In this document: positions 27,276 through 37,250 of the stretch, in pieces | Position numbering within the stretch: position 1 is the first letter of the stretch | Layout of the letters: every line of letters begins with the position of its first letter | NCBI RefSeq assembly: GCF_017976235.1 | Contig: NZ_JACVHC010000003.1 | Span: 186,001-250,000, forward strand | Direction: 5' to 3' | Source: Pseudomonas anatoliensis | GTDB taxonomy: Bacteria > Pseudomonadota > Gammaproteobacteria > Pseudomonadales > Pseudomonadaceae | DNA: 64,000 nt | Position numbers and translations under genes: made by a program | Notes under the pieces: generated by a model | What the model was told of the DNA's origin: nothing | Databases searched by the model: none | Seen by the model: only the letters and a program-made list of their open reading frames with translations

Positions 27276-29633
27276 TCAATCAATGGAAGCCTGGCGCAGA
27301 CGCAAGGCGTTGAATACTACCGACGCCGAGCTCACGCTCATGGCCAGTGCGGCAATGAGCGGTGACAGAAGGTGACCGGTAAGTGGATAGAACAAGCCGG
27401 CAGCCAGTGGGATGCCCATGGCGTTATAAAGGAAGGCGAAGGTCAGGTTCTGGTGCATATTTCTCACCGTCGCGACTGACAGGCTGCGCGCCCGTAGGAT
27501 ACCGAGCAGATCCCCCTTCACCAGAGTGACCTGAGCGCTGTTCATCGCCACGTCAGTGCCAGTGCCCATGGCGATACCTACATCAGCGCGAGCCAGTGCG
27601 GGGGCATCATTAATGCCGTCGCCGGCCATCGCCACCCGGTGTCCGGCTAGTTGCAAAGATGCCACCAGACGTTCTTTATCTTGCGGCTTGACCTCGCCGT
27701 GAACCTCCTCGATGCCCAACTGGCGAGCTACCGAGCGAGCAGTTGTAAGGCCGTCGCCAGTGGCCATGATGATCTTGACGCCATCCGCCTGCAGACGCTC
27801 GACGGCCAGCTTCGTGGTGGGTTTGATGGGGTCGGCAACAGCCAGTAAACCCGCCAAGGCGCCGTCCACTGCCAGGTACATGATGCTCGTACCGTCGCCG
27901 CGTAGCTTCTCGGCATGTTCTTGCAAGCTGTCTGTGGAAACGCCGGATTCCTGCATCAACGCGGTATTGCCTATCATCAGTCGGCGACCCTCGACCTGAC
28001 CGCTTACACCAATACCTGAGGCTGACTCGAAGGTTTCAGGTGTCACCAGTTTTAGCCCTGCGGCACGAGCCTCCTCGACGATGGCGTGGGCCAATGGATG
28101 CTCACTGCCCTGATCGAGACTTGCGGCCAGGCGCAACACTTCATCCTGAGTAAATCCGGGTACGGCCTCGACGCTATGGAACGCTGGTCGACCTTCCGTG
28201 AGGGTGCCAGTTTTGTCGACTATCAAGATGTCTATCTTGCGCAGGTTTTCGATAGCGGCGGCATCGCGAAACAATACGCCGCTGCCAGCAGCCTTGCCGG
28301 TGGCAACCATGACTGACATCGGTGTCGCTAGGCCAAGGGCACAGGGACAGGCGATGATCATGACCGCGACAGCGTTGATCAGTCCGAACACCCAACTTGG
28401 CTCGGGCCCCCACAGCCCCCAGCCGAGTAGAGTCAGCGCGGCGATAGCAATCACAACGATCACGAAGTAACTGGCAATCACGTCTGCCAGCCGTTGCATC
28501 GGCGCTTTTGAGCGTTGTGCCTGCACAACCATCTGCACAATCTGTGCGAGCAGGGTCGCCGACCCTATCTTCTGCGCCTGCATCACCAGACTGCCGTGGA
28601 TGTTGAGAGTGGCGCCGATCAGCGCGTCGCCGGCCCTCTTTATGATCGGTATCGGTTCGCCGGTGAGCATCGACTCATCTACAGCGCTTTCGCCTTGCAA
28701 TACCTGGCCGTCGACAGGTACTTTTTCTCCCGGACGCACACGTAATGTGTCGCCGCTGTGTACGTGTGTCAGAGGGATGTCTTCTTCCGTGCCATCGGCA
28801 TTGATCCGTCGGGCAGTTTTTGGGGCCAGTCCAAGCAGCGACTTGATGGCAGCCGAGGTTTGCGAGCGAGCCTTGAGTTCAAGCATCTGGCCGAGAAGGG
28901 TCAGTGAGATGATCACAGCCGCTGCTTCGAAGTACACACCGATGCGGCCCTCCATCATGAAGTTGCTGGGGAATACATCGGGGGTCAGGGTGGCCACGAC
29001 GCTGTAAAGGAAGGCCGCCGCCGTGCCGAGGCCGATTAGCGTCCACATGTTCGGACTTCGCTGAATCACCGAACGCACACCACGCACATAAAACGGCCAG
29101 CCAGCCCACAGCACGACGGGTGTAGCCAATCCCAGCTCGACCCAATTTTGCGTGGTGCCATGGAACAGCTCCAGGGCATGGCCACCCATAGCCAGCACGG
29201 TGACGATCACTGTCAGCGGCAATGTCCACCAGAAGCGCCGGGTGAAGTCCTTGAGTTCTAAGTTCTCTTCTTCCTCCAATTCGGGAATCACCGGCTCTAA
29301 GGTCATGCCGCACTTAGGGCAGACGCCGGGGCCGATCTGGCGAATTTCCGGATGCATGGGACATGTGTATTCAGCGGCACCCGTTAACGGTTCTGTTGTT
29401 GTCTGAGGGACTGGTTCGATTTTCAGTTGAGATATTCGATAACGCTCGGGCGCTGTCCTGAAGGTCGTTTGGCATTTCAGACTGCAGAACCGGTAGTGTT
29501 GCCCCTCATATTCCGTGCTGAACTGGCTGTCGTTACTGACGGTCATGCCACATACCGGGTCATGGGAGCCGGTGGGTTGAGATTCAGAGTTTTGTATTGG
29601 GCCGTGCTCTTGACGAACCTCAGGGGTGTGCAT
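27276..29633 (-). CDS. Copper/silver-translocating P1B-type ATPase with YHS domain
   Basis: 785 residues. Order of parts: YHS domain (about 24-66, DPVCGMTV ... YRFCSLKC), heavy-metal-binding segment (CPMHPEI ... CPKCGM, cysteines 91, 105, 108), eight membrane helices with the Cu(I) motif CPC at 429-431, phosphorylation site DKTGT with Asp473, the HP motif at 512-513, and a [10 protein letters not shown] hinge. There is no HMA domain; metal delivery would use the YHS/CxxC front end or the separate CopZ. It pumps Cu(I) or Ag(I) to the periplasm. It follows the DUF2933 gene by 3 bp in one operon. The front end resembles SilP/CopF-type pumps. Confidence 0.93.
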   Translation of the reverse strand: MHTPEVRQEHGPIQNSESQPTGSHDPVCGMTVSNDSQFSTEYEGQHYRFCSLKCQTTFRTAPERYRISQLKIEPVPQTTTEPLTGAAEYTCPMHPEIRQIGPGVCPKCGMTLEPVIPELEEEENLELKDFTRRFWWTLPLTVIVTVLAMGGHALELFHGTTQNWVELGLATPVVLWAGWPFYVRGVRSVIQRSPNMWTLIGLGTAAAFLYSVVATLTPDVFPSNFMMEGRIGVYFEAAAVIISLTLLGQMLELKARSQTSAAIKSLLGLAPKTARRINADGTEEDIPLTHVHSGDTLRVRPGEKVPVDGQVLQGESAVDESMLTGEPIPIIKRAGDALIGATLNIHGSLVMQAQKIGSATLLAQIVQMVVQAQRSKAPMQRLADVIASYFVIVVIAIAALTLLGWGLWGPEPSWVFGLINAVAVMIIACPCALGLATPMSVMVATGKAAGSGVLFRDAAAIENLRKIDILIVDKTGTLTEGRPAFHSVEAVPGFTQDEVLRLAASLDQGSEHPLAHAIVEEARAAGLKLVTPETFESASGIGVSGQVEGRRLMIGNTALMQESGVSTDSLQEHAEKLRGDGTSIMYLAVDGALAGLLAVADPIKPTTKLAVERLQADGVKIIMATGDGLTTARSVARQLGIEEVHGEVKPQDKERLVASLQLAGHRVAMAGDGINDAPALARADVGIAMGTGTDVAMNSAQVTLVKGDLLGILRARSLSVATVRNMHQNLTFAFLYNAMGIPLAAGLFYPLTGHLLSPLIAALAMSVSSASVVFNALRLRQASID

Positions 29634-29636
29634 GAG

Positions 29637-29888
29637 CTAACTCCTGTTCGCATCCTTGGTTGAGACTGAGGTTTCGCCGTGATGACTGTGACCACCGTGG
29701 TGGTGCCCGAAAAAATGCATCAACGGGCACAACAGCAAAATCATATAAGGAAGTAAACCCAGCATATGGCCGTAGTGTTCTCTTGCCAGATAGAACAGCA
29801 CGATCACCAGCAGCATACCCACCGCTATGCCGGGTTTGCTCCTCCAAAATGTTGGAGAGGTGTTAGCGGAATGTGGCGAATTCATCAT
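29637..29888 (-). CDS. DUF2933 small membrane protein
   Basis: 83 residues. Two hydrophobic stretches (AVGMLLVIVLFYLA, LLPYMILLLCPLMHFF) followed by a His-rich end (GHHHGGHSHHGE). DUF2933 proteins recur beside copper/silver resistance ATPases and presumably bind metal at the membrane. It is directly upstream of the ATPase gene (3 bp gap). Confidence 0.88.
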   Translation of the reverse strand: MMNSPHSANTSPTFWRSKPGIAVGMLLVIVLFYLAREHYGHMLGLLPYMILLLCPLMHFFGHHHGGHSHHGETSVSTKDANRS

Positions 29889-30013
29889 GGTTCTGTACTC
29901 CTGAGGGAGTGCGGTTTAGTGATACGTCGTAAAGGTGCAACGGGCGGCAGTTTTACCCTTGGCATATTGGCTAAAGTAAAACCGTCGCTGCATTGCCTAC
30001 AGGCTTGTGCGCG

Positions 30014-30409
30014 TCACTTGCTCATCGGCATGTTCATCATGCTCGTTTGCTGATCCATCATTTTCATCATCATGTTCATCATTCCCATTTCCATGCCGTC
30101 TTTGTTGCCGTCCATGCCCTTGCCATGACAGTTCTTATGCATCATGGCCATGCTGTCCTTCATCGTCTTCATGCTCTCCTGCATGGCGGCGTGTCGCTCG
30201 GCAGGGGTCTTGGCGGCGGCTGCCTTGTCGTGTGCAGCCTGCATTTTTTGCATTTGCTCGGTCATGACGTTGTTTTGCATCGGCGTAGCTGCTTCGCTTG
30301 TCTTGGCGGGCGCGGTCTGCCCCTCCGGGTGATGCTCATCGACTGCCGAGGCGATAAGTGGGCTGCTCACGAGCAGGGTGGCGAGGATCAATTTCATTGT
30401 GGGATGCAT
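30014..30409 (-). CDS. Methionine-rich periplasmic copper-region protein
   Basis: 131 residues from the ATG at 30409 (GGAG 6 nt before). Signal peptide MHPTMKLILATLLVSSPLIASA, helical middle (MTEQMQKMQAAHDKAAAAK) and a tail dominated by Met (DGMEMGMMNMMMKMMDQQ). The Met clusters suggest Cu(I) binding in the periplasm. On the same strand and upstream of DUF2933 and the ATPase, 125 bp away. I cannot name a family. Confidence 0.8.
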   Translation of the reverse strand: MHPTMKLILATLLVSSPLIASAVDEHHPEGQTAPAKTSEAATPMQNNVMTEQMQKMQAAHDKAAAAKTPAERHAAMQESMKTMKDSMAMMHKNCHGKGMDGNKDGMEMGMMNMMMKMMDQQTSMMNMPMSK

Positions 30410-30508
30410 GGCAATCTCCAAAGGGTCAGGACAACTCAGGTAATACCAAGCCGCGCCAGGTTGGCGCAGTCAGACAGTGCGCCGAAGATCGGCGCGCGGA
30501 AGGTCGGA

Positions 30509-30904
30509 TTAATCGTTAAAACGGACGAAAATCAGGCGGGCAGGAGGTCTGGCCGGTACAGGGCGCCGTAATGCAAGAAAGGCAAAAGCGGACGGATTGG
30601 CGGGATACAAAATCAGCAACGCTGGGATAAGGAGCAGAAGCGTCCAACTGAACAGGTCAAATATTTGAAGATGGAGCGAAGGACTTACAGCTATTGCCGT
30701 ATCGGCGCAGTGCTGAAGGCAACCGAGGGCATGGGCGTCGTGGCTATCTTGATCTTGCGTGGTGATCAGCGAGACATGAGTTGTAGCCGGATTGTGGCTG
30801 GGCTGTGCCAGACATCCCTGGGTCGCTGCCAGACCAAACGCTAACACCCACAGCACGATGGCGAGGCGTATGAACGTTGGTTGACGATGGCGAAACCAGA
30901 GCAT
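30509..30904 (-). CDS. Copper-region membrane protein (DUF2946-like)
   Basis: 131 residues from the ATG at 30904. One N-terminal and one central hydrophobic segment (IRLAIVLWVLAFGLAATQG; LFSWTLLLLIPALLILYP), a periplasmic His/Cys part (DSHDAHALGCLQHCADTA) and the proline-arginine ending RRPVPARPPARLIFVRFND, which recurs in short proteins of copper clusters. Probable inner-membrane protein with metal-binding residues outside. Function unproven. First gene of the minus-strand copper operon. Confidence 0.75.
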   Translation of the reverse strand: MLWFRHRQPTFIRLAIVLWVLAFGLAATQGCLAQPSHNPATTHVSLITTQDQDSHDAHALGCLQHCADTAIAVSPSLHLQIFDLFSWTLLLLIPALLILYPANPSAFAFLALRRPVPARPPARLIFVRFND

Positions 30905-31069
30905 GGAGAATCTCCGGTACTGATTAGCGGATTTTGATTTTTCAACATACGCCACATTGAAGTGCCACGGTTGATCTACATCAATTTATGCAGCCGGCTG
31001 TCGGTTCTGTGGTGCGGGCAAATTTTATGACGCCCGTCGATCAGTCAGATGTTGAGTTTCTCCGTGTGC

Positions 31070-31088
31070 TGTCAAAAGTGTAATCACC
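31070..31088. promoter_or_regulatory. CopR-type box upstream of the ptrA-like gene
   Basis: TGTCAAAAGTGTAATCACC, sharing TGTAATCACC exactly with the box before copA. 102 bp upstream of the PtrA-like start codon. Confidence 0.7.
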
Positions 31089-31189
31089 AGCTAAGCGTGC
31101 TGACAGGTGCGTCCCCTCATCATCCTCATCGAGCTGACGCTCAAACTCTCTGGTTTCATCGAGAGTCAATTCCTTGAAGGAGACGCACT

Positions 31190-31399
31190 ATGAAAGCAAC
31201 CAACGTTGTGATTCTTACACTCAGTTTGGCTATATCGTCCCTGGCCTTTGCCGAAGGTGGCGGCGACCGTGCGCTTGAGCGCATGGAGCGAGCTCGCGAG
31301 ACGGCAATGGCCACCACCAAACCCGTCTCACAAGCGCAAGTGCAAGAGGATATTGCACAGGAAAAGCCCACGGCTGAAGAGCAGAAGCATCAATGCTGA
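31190..31399 (+). CDS. PtrA-like small periplasmic protein
   Basis: 69 residues: signal peptide MKATNVVILTLSLAISSLAFA, then AEGGGDRALERMERARETAM. The GGGDR.(L/F)ERM motif is that of the N-terminal domain of PtrA, a copper-induced small protein of Pseudomonas first described as a type III secretion repressor. A strong AAGGAG ribosome site precedes the ATG. It lies upstream of copA with its own CopR-type box, so copper induction is likely. Role in copper tolerance is inferred from position. The C-terminal HQC could bind copper. Confidence 0.82.
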   Translation: MKATNVVILTLSLAISSLAFAEGGGDRALERMERARETAMATTKPVSQAQVQEDIAQEKPTAEEQKHQC

Positions 31400-31409
31400 G
31401 CCGCCCAGC

Positions 31410-31428
31410 TTACGGAAATGTAATCACC
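31410..31428. promoter_or_regulatory. CopR-type box upstream of copA
   Basis: TTACGGAAATGTAATCACC, a dyad TTAC-N6-TGTAA, 121 bp before copA. Near-identical to the boxes at 36403 and 36490 around the copRS promoter. Confidence 0.8.
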
Positions 31429-31549
31429 CCGTTTGCTGGCTTATGGCATCTTCCGATGTATCAAGCGCACTAGCTATCCAAAGCGTGAACCCTCGGGAAC
31501 ACGCCAGCGTGCGTGCACCTGACATCCGACTGACGGGACATGAATCGGT

Positions 31550-33406
31550 ATGCATTCCAAAACTTCTCGGCGCACCTTTGTGAAAGGTCTCACCGCAGGC
31601 GGGATTCTCGGTGGCTTAGGCCTCTGGCATACCCCTATTTGGGCGGCCCGTAGCTTGGGCGAGACTAATGTCCTGTCAGGTACAGAGTTCGACCTCTTTA
31701 TTGGAGAGACACCGGTAAATATCACTGGGAATGCCCGGACAGCCATGACAATCAATGGTGGGATTCCGGGGCCTCAGCTGCGCTGGCGTGAGGGCGATAC
31801 CGTGACCTTGCGGGTCAAGAACCGCCTCAAGGATATGACATCAATCCACTGGCACGGGATTATCCTCCCCGCGAATATGGACGGCGTGCCGGGCCTTAGC
31901 TTCCATGGGATCGAGCCTAACGGCACGTATGTCTATCAATTCAAGGTCAAGCAGAACGGAACGTACTGGTATCACAGTCATTCCGGCTTCCAAGAGCAGG
32001 TAGGTGTGTACGGCCCGCTGGTAATCGAAGCAAAAGAGCCCGAGCCTTTTGAGTACGACCGTGACCACGTGGTGATGCTCACCGACTGGACGGATGAAGA
32101 TCCTGTCTCGCTGATGAAAACTCTGAAGAAGCAGGCTGATTACTACAACACCCACAAGCGGACAGTCGGTGACTTTATCCAGGACGTAGCGGACAAAGGT
32201 TGGTCAGCTACCGTCGCTGATCGCCAGATGTGGGCCGAGATGAAGATGAATCCCACTGACATTGCAGACGTCAGTGGCGCGACCTACACCTACCTGATGA
32301 ACGGCCTCGCTCCCGATTCCAACTGGACGGGCACTTTCAAACGTGGCGAAAAGATTAGATTGAGATTCATCAATGGGTCGGCCATGTCCTACTTTGATGT
32401 CCGTATTCCGGGCTTGAAGATGACCGTCGTAGCCGCCGATGGCCTGTATGTGAAGCCTGTGACCGTGGAAGAGTTCAGGATCGCCACAGCTGAGACATTC
32501 GATGTGATCGTTGAACCGACTCAGGACGCTTACACGCTGTTCGCGCAGTCGATGGATCGGTCGGGGTACGCCAGAGGCACCTTGGCCGTCCGGCCCGGTA
32601 TGGCTGCCCCAGTACCTGAACTTGACCATCGTCCTCTCGTCACCATGGCCGACATGGGTATGGCCGGTATGGATCATGGCGCGATGGGTGGTATGGGCGA
32701 CATGGCTGGAATGGATCACAGCAAGATGGCCGGTGCGCAAGACAGCTCAATGCAGGGTATGTCGGGGATGGATGGCGGCGACATGAAAGGTATGAATCAT
32801 GGCGCTACGCAAGACATGCCTGGCATGGACAACATGGCCGGAATGGATCACAGCAAAATGTCCATGGGTAGCATGGGAGAAATGCAGCAGCACCCGGCCT
32901 CAGAGTTCAACAATCCTCTCGTCGACATGCAGGCCATGTCAACGTCGCCAAAGCTTGATGATCCTGGCATGGGCCTTCGGGAGAATGGCCGAAAGGTACT
33001 GACGTACTCTGACCTAAAGAGCACATTTGAAGATCCGGATGGCCGTGAGCCAAGTCGAACCATCGAATTGCATTTGACCGGTCATATGGAGAAGTTTTCC
33101 TGGTCTTTCAACGGCGTGAAGTTTTCGGACGCCGAGCCATTAAAGCTGAAATATGGCGAGCGAGTCCGCATCGTTCTCGTCAACGACACGATGATGACCC
33201 ATCCCATCCACTTGCACGGCATGTGGAGCGACCTTGAAGACGAAAACGGGCAATTCCTTGTCCGCAAACACACCATCGATATGCCGCCAGGTTCAAAGCG
33301 CAGCTACCGAGTGACAGCCGATGCGCTGGGACGCTGGGCCTACCACTGCCATCTCCTGTACCACATGGAAATGGGTATGTTCCGCGAAGTGCGTGTAGAG
33401 GAATAA
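31550..33406 (+). CDS. copA: Periplasmic multicopper oxidase CopA (PcoA-type)
   Basis: 618 residues. Twin-arginine signal ([13 protein letters not shown]). Four copper-ligand blocks of multicopper oxidases are intact: [27 protein letters not shown] and the C-terminal [12 protein letters not shown]. Between them, around residues 365-450, is a Met/His-rich insert with repeats of [16 protein letters not shown] and MKGMNHG that should bind additional Cu. It oxidises Cu(I) to less toxic Cu(II) in the periplasm. First of copABCD; copB starts 10 bp later. Confidence 0.96.
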   Translation: MHSKTSRRTFVKGLTAGGILGGLGLWHTPIWAARSLGETNVLSGTEFDLFIGETPVNITGNARTAMTINGGIPGPQLRWREGDTVTLRVKNRLKDMTSIHWHGIILPANMDGVPGLSFHGIEPNGTYVYQFKVKQNGTYWYHSHSGFQEQVGVYGPLVIEAKEPEPFEYDRDHVVMLTDWTDEDPVSLMKTLKKQADYYNTHKRTVGDFIQDVADKGWSATVADRQMWAEMKMNPTDIADVSGATYTYLMNGLAPDSNWTGTFKRGEKIRLRFINGSAMSYFDVRIPGLKMTVVAADGLYVKPVTVEEFRIATAETFDVIVEPTQDAYTLFAQSMDRSGYARGTLAVRPGMAAPVPELDHRPLVTMADMGMAGMDHGAMGGMGDMAGMDHSKMAGAQDSSMQGMSGMDGGDMKGMNHGATQDMPGMDNMAGMDHSKMSMGSMGEMQQHPASEFNNPLVDMQAMSTSPKLDDPGMGLRENGRKVLTYSDLKSTFEDPDGREPSRTIELHLTGHMEKFSWSFNGVKFSDAEPLKLKYGERVRIVLVNDTMMTHPIHLHGMWSDLEDENGQFLVRKHTIDMPPGSKRSYRVTADALGRWAYHCHLLYHMEMGMFREVRVEE

Positions 33407-33416
33407 GGAGCCGACT

Positions 33417-34406
33417 ATGAGCAAATTCTTTTGCGGGACTCGCATGCATTCAGCTGTATTCACGATTGCTCTCACCGCTGGTTTTATCTTGCCTGTAGCC
33501 GCTGAACCGGGCCACGGCACGGAAGACGGGCAGATGCAGACAATGGATCACGGACAGATGCCGGGCATGGATCACAGCAAAATGCAGGGCATGGATCACA
33601 GCCAGATGCCGGGTATGGATCATAGCCAGATGCAGGGCATGGATCACAGCCAAATGGAGGGTATGCAGCCCGCCAAGCAGCAGGCCCAGACCCAAAGCCG
33701 GACTCCGATACCGGCCCTAACTGATGCTGATAGAGCCGCAGTCTATAACGCTCCTGGTGGTCACGAAGTCCATGACACTGCCCTCAACTCATTTTTTATA
33801 TTTGAGAAGCTGGAATGGCAGGACGCTGATGATGGAAGCGCGCTTAACTGGGAGGCCCAAGGTTGGATAGGAGGAGACGTTGATCGCCTATGGTTGCGCT
33901 CCGAAGGCGAGCGCACCAACGGGAAGACTGAAGAAGCTGAGGTTCAAGCTCTTTGGGGCCACTCCATTAGCCCTTGGTGGGATCTGGTCGGCGGCGTTCG
34001 CCAAGACTTCAAGCCGGGCGACCCTCAAACGTGGGCGGCTTTCGGCATCCAAGGTATGGCGCTCTATAATTTCGAGGCCCAGGCTACTGCTTATCTGGGT
34101 GAAGGTGGCCAGACCGCTGCTCGGCTGGAAGGGGACTACGACATTCTCCTGACCAATAAGCTGATTTTACAACCGACGGCAGAATTAAATTTCTATGGCA
34201 AAAACGATCCCAAACGTGGAGTTGGCTCAGGGCTGTCTGAGAGTGAGATTGGTCTGCGGCTCCGCTACGAAATCCGCCCAGAGTTCGCACCTTACATCGG
34301 TGTGACTTGGAATCGGGCTTATGGAAAGACCGCTGACTACGCCCGCGATGAAGGCGAAGACAGTAACGAAGCACGCCTGGTGCTCGGTGTCCGGGTGTGG
34401 TTCTAA
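33417..34406 (+). CDS. copB: Outer membrane copper resistance protein CopB
   Basis: 329 residues. Signal peptide, then a Met/His-rich N-terminal part with at least six repeats of the type GMDHSQM, then a C-terminal beta-barrel (segments [38 protein letters not shown]) ending in VRVWF, a terminal aromatic typical of outer-membrane barrels. The likely role is copper sequestration or passage at the outer membrane next to CopA. Confidence 0.95.
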   Translation: MSKFFCGTRMHSAVFTIALTAGFILPVAAEPGHGTEDGQMQTMDHGQMPGMDHSKMQGMDHSQMPGMDHSQMQGMDHSQMEGMQPAKQQAQTQSRTPIPALTDADRAAVYNAPGGHEVHDTALNSFFIFEKLEWQDADDGSALNWEAQGWIGGDVDRLWLRSEGERTNGKTEEAEVQALWGHSISPWWDLVGGVRQDFKPGDPQTWAAFGIQGMALYNFEAQATAYLGEGGQTAARLEGDYDILLTNKLILQPTAELNFYGKNDPKRGVGSGLSESEIGLRLRYEIRPEFAPYIGVTWNRAYGKTADYARDEGEDSNEARLVLGVRVWF

Positions 34407-34474
34407 ATCAAACTTAGCGGCAACAATAATTATCTAACCTCATTACAACAGCTACGCGCTGTGAGGAGCCTTGC

Positions 34475-34858
34475 ATGTCAGTATTTAAATCCTGTGTTGT
34501 GGCCGTCGCTCTTTCTTCCAGCCTTCTGCTCAGCGCAGTTGCCCAGGCTCACCCCAAACTGCTGTCTTCGACTCCAGCTGAAGGCGAGAGCGGCTCGGCT
34601 CCTGCGAAGATCGAACTGCATTTTTCCGAAAACCTGGTGACCCAGTTCTCCGGGGCCAAGTTGGTCATGACGGAAATGCCTGGTATGTCTCACTCCCCTA
34701 TGCCCATGAAAGCTAGCGTCGCAGGAAGCAGCGATCCAAAAACAATGATCCTAACCCCAGCTGCCCCCCTCACCGCTGGCACCTACAAAGTCGAATGGCG
34801 AGCGGTCTCCTCCGATACCCATCCGATTACCGGCAGCGTAACGTTCAAAGTGAAATAA
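34475..34858 (+). CDS. copC: Periplasmic copper-binding protein CopC
   Basis: 127 residues. The signal peptide ends at AQAH, leaving His as the first mature residue, the known Cu(II) ligand position. The Met-rich loop MTEMPGMSHSPMPMK supplies the Cu(I) site, and WRAVSSDTHPITGSVTFKVK is the conserved end with a further His. An Ig-like small beta-barrel that hands copper to CopD. Its stop is 2 bp before copD. Confidence 0.96.
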   Translation: MSVFKSCVVAVALSSSLLLSAVAQAHPKLLSSTPAEGESGSAPAKIELHFSENLVTQFSGAKLVMTEMPGMSHSPMPMKASVAGSSDPKTMILTPAAPLTAGTYKVEWRAVSSDTHPITGSVTFKVK

Positions 34859-34860
34859 GT

Positions 34861-35796
34861 ATGAGCGACTCATTAAATGTGGTGCTGCGATTCGCGCTCT
34901 ACTTAGACCTGATGCTCCTGTTCGGCCTAGCAGTCTTCGGGCTTTACAGCTTTCGGGGAAAAGAGCGCGTCTCAGGCGCGGTGTTGCATTTTGGGTCGCT
35001 ACTACCTGGCATCGCTGCTGTTGGTGTGTTTTTGTCGATAGCCACCTTCATCGTCATGGCAAAAAATATGAGCGGCGCATCCGACTGGGCGGAGCTGCAA
35101 CCTCATCTGGAAATGATGTTGTACGAGACTGAGATTGGCTATAGCTGGATGACGCGCGTGATCTCGCTGGCAGCGGTGATTTTTGTCGCAAGTCAGAGCA
35201 CGCGATGGCCAACAGGGAGCCTCTGGGTTGCGACCTTGGCAGGCGGCATCGCTTTGTCTACGCTCGCGTGGACAGGTCATGGGGCGATGGACGAAGGTAC
35301 TCAGCGATTCTGGCACTTTGCAGCTGATATTCTGCATCTCCTCGCCGCTGGCGGCTGGATCGGAGCTCTCGCGGCCTTTAGTCTCATGTTGAGGATTAAA
35401 GGGGCTTATTCGGAGCAACTCGTTAGAGTGCTGTCACGAGCGCTTAAAGGATTCGAAACAGCGGGCGGTTTTATTGTTGGCACAATCATAGTTACTGGCG
35501 TCGCTAATTATCTCTTCATTGTCGGGCCGACAGTGATCGAACTCGTAACTAGCACCTATGGCATTCTTCTGATGATTAAAGTCCTGCTTTTCGCCGGCAT
35601 GATTGGACTTGCTACCCTCAATCGTTTCTACCTGAGTCCCTCACTAGAGCGCGCTCTAGAAGCAGGGGATTACTGGTTGGCAGCAACTGCTTTGAAGAAA
35701 AGTGTCTTGATCGAAGCGACCTGTGCTGTCGTCATCGTTTGCTTGGTGGCTTGGCTAGGAACATTGAGCCCCTCAATCGAGATGGCTCAAGGGTGA
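34861..35796 (+). CDS. copD: Copper resistance membrane protein CopD
   Basis: 311 residues from MSDSLNVVLRFALYLDLMLL, about eight membrane helices. Conserved family stretches such as RFWHFAADILHLLAAGGWIG with the helix-embedded histidines and LLMIKVLLFAGMIGLATLNR are present. It is the inner-membrane partner of CopC and is thought to bring copper into the cytoplasm. Coupled to copC by a 2-bp gap. Confidence 0.94.
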   Translation: MSDSLNVVLRFALYLDLMLLFGLAVFGLYSFRGKERVSGAVLHFGSLLPGIAAVGVFLSIATFIVMAKNMSGASDWAELQPHLEMMLYETEIGYSWMTRVISLAAVIFVASQSTRWPTGSLWVATLAGGIALSTLAWTGHGAMDEGTQRFWHFAADILHLLAAGGWIGALAAFSLMLRIKGAYSEQLVRVLSRALKGFETAGGFIVGTIIVTGVANYLFIVGPTVIELVTSTYGILLMIKVLLFAGMIGLATLNRFYLSPSLERALEAGDYWLAATALKKSVLIEATCAVVIVCLVAWLGTLSPSIEMAQG

Positions 35797-35843
35797 TCCA
35801 GGAGATCCGAGCGACCCCGAGGGTACTCAGATCTTGACATCGA

Positions 35844-36290
35844 CTATCGGCTGATCGGGTAGTCAGCGACCACCTCTTGCGCACCTGCCTTGGTGAGCCC
35901 CAGGACTTGATAAGGTTGATGAGTCTGGCCGTAGTCCATACCAGGAGAACCTGCCGGCATGCCTGGCACTGCAATTCCTGCGAGGTCTGAACGCTCCTTC
36001 AGCTTCTTGATTTCATCCGCTGGGACATGACCCTCCACGAATTTGCCGTCGATTACAGCCGTATGGCATGAAGCGAGTCCCTGTGGCACGCCCAAGTTCT
36101 GCTTGATAGCGCTCATGTTGGTTTCCACGTGGTCGACCACCTTGAATCCATTCGATTCGAGGTGCTTGACCCACTCCTTGCAGCATCCGCAGTTCGCGTC
36201 ACGATGCACATCGATTGTGAGCGGATCAGCTGCCTGCGCGACACCACAAATCATCAAGGCCACGGCGAGCGATAGCTTTCGTTTGAACAT
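35844..36290 (-). CDS. DUF411 periplasmic metal-binding protein (intact copy)
   Basis: 148 residues from the ATG at 36290. Signal peptide MFKRKLSLAVALMICGVAQAA, then VHRDANCGCCKEWVKHL with a CGCC motif, LGVPQGLASCHTAVIDGKFVEGHVPADEI and the closing AGSPGMDYGQTHQPYQV. These are the conserved blocks of DUF411, a thioredoxin-like family that follows copper and silver loci; CusF-independent Cu binding is suspected. Its upstream region has a CopR-type box. A truncated relative lies at 26709. Confidence 0.9.
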   Translation of the reverse strand: MFKRKLSLAVALMICGVAQAADPLTIDVHRDANCGCCKEWVKHLESNGFKVVDHVETNMSAIKQNLGVPQGLASCHTAVIDGKFVEGHVPADEIKKLKERSDLAGIAVPGMPAGSPGMDYGQTHQPYQVLGLTKAGAQEVVADYPISR

Positions 36291-36402
36291 TCGATGTACC
36301 CCGTAGCGTTTTAGTATGCGGTTGCTCTGCAAGCCCTAGTCTTGGCCAGCAGTCGTGCTTCCGCAGTGGATGGAGGTAGGTTAAGCGCAAAAAGCTCAGA
36401 TC

Positions 36403-36422
36403 GCTGATTACATTTTTGTAAG
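36403..36422. promoter_or_regulatory. CopR-type box upstream of DUF411
   Basis: On the minus strand CTTACAAAAATGTAATCAGC, matching the copA box at TTAC, AAATGTAATCA. About 115 bp upstream of the DUF411 start codon. Confidence 0.75.
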
Positions 36423-36489
36423 CCGCCTGCCAGCCGCTGTCATCGGACGCCGGCCTATCATGAATGGAAGGTATGTGTTGGCTGTTGAG

Positions 36490-36508
36490 GCAATTACATT
36501 TACGTAAC
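36490..36508. promoter_or_regulatory. CopR-type box upstream of copRS
   Basis: On the minus strand GTTACGTAAATGTAATTGC. It lies 59 bp before copR and, with the site at 36403, fills the divergent promoter region; this suggests autoregulation of copRS. Confidence 0.78.
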
Positions 36509-36566
36509 CTTGCGCACAGTTGTCAGATTGGTAGCACACTAGAACACCGCAAACCGGAGCCTGGGC

Positions 36567-37250
36567 ATGAAACTCTTGGTCGCAGAAGACGAACCCAAAA
36601 TCGGAATGTACCTACAGCAGGGCCTCGTGGAGGCAGGTTTCAGTGTCGACCGGGTTGTGACGGGGACAGAGGCGCTACATCAAGCGCTGAGCGAGACCTA
36701 CGATCTCCTGATTCTGGACGTGATGATGCCGGGCGTTGATGGCTGGGAAGTCATCCGGGGTGTACGTGCATCCGGGAGCTCAGTCCCTGTGCTTTTTCTA
36801 ACGGCCAGGGATGGAGTCGATGATCGGGTCAAAGGTTTGGAGTTGGGCGCGGACGACTATCTAGTTAAACCCTTCGCATTTTCCGAGTTACTAGCTCGCG
36901 TCAGAAGCTTGCTTCGACGTGGATCCGCCGTGCCCAACCAGACATCTATCAAGATCGGGGATTTGGAGGTCGACCTATTAAAGCGCCGTGCCTCACGCTC
37001 AGGTCGACGTATTGACCTTACCGCAAAGGAATTTTCACTCTTAGAACTCCTCATGCGCCGCAGGGGAGAAGTCTTGCCAAAATCACTGATTGCATCGCAG
37101 GTTTGGGATATGAACTTCGACAGTGATACCAACGTGATCGAAGTAGCGATTCGCCGGCTCCGGGCCAAAATCGATGATGATTTCGACACCAAGCTGATTC
37201 AGACGACGAGGGGAATGGGCTACATGCTAGACGCTCCTGACACAGAATGA
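36567..37250 (+). CDS. copR: Copper-responsive response regulator CopR
   Basis: 227 residues, OmpR/PhoB family. Receiver domain with phospho-acceptor Asp51 ([10 protein letters not shown]) and the conserved Lys of VKPF; C-terminal winged helix ([19 protein letters not shown], then [12 protein letters not shown] and TTRGMGYML). It activates the cop genes when phosphorylated by CopS. The stop codon overlaps the copS start (ATGA), so the two are translationally coupled. Confidence 0.95.
   Translation: MKLLVAEDEPKIGMYLQQGLVEAGFSVDRVVTGTEALHQALSETYDLLILDVMMPGVDGWEVIRGVRASGSSVPVLFLTARDGVDDRVKGLELGADDYLVKPFAFSELLARVRSLLRRGSAVPNQTSIKIGDLEVDLLKRRASRSGRRIDLTAKEFSLLELLMRRRGEVLPKSLIASQVWDMNFDSDTNVIEVAIRRLRAKIDDDFDTKLIQTTRGMGYMLDAPDTE

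Noticed and set aside
32204..32740. Minus-strand frame rich in His opposite copA
   Set aside because: It is the complement of the Met/His-rich repeats of CopA.
32640..33670. Tandem repeats in copA and copB as a possible repeat element
   Set aside because: They encode the metal-binding MDHSxM repeats, which are normal for these proteins.
31070..36508. Considered other metal regulators (CzcR, CusR) for the boxes
   Set aside because: Position beside copRS and copA makes CopR the simplest explanation.
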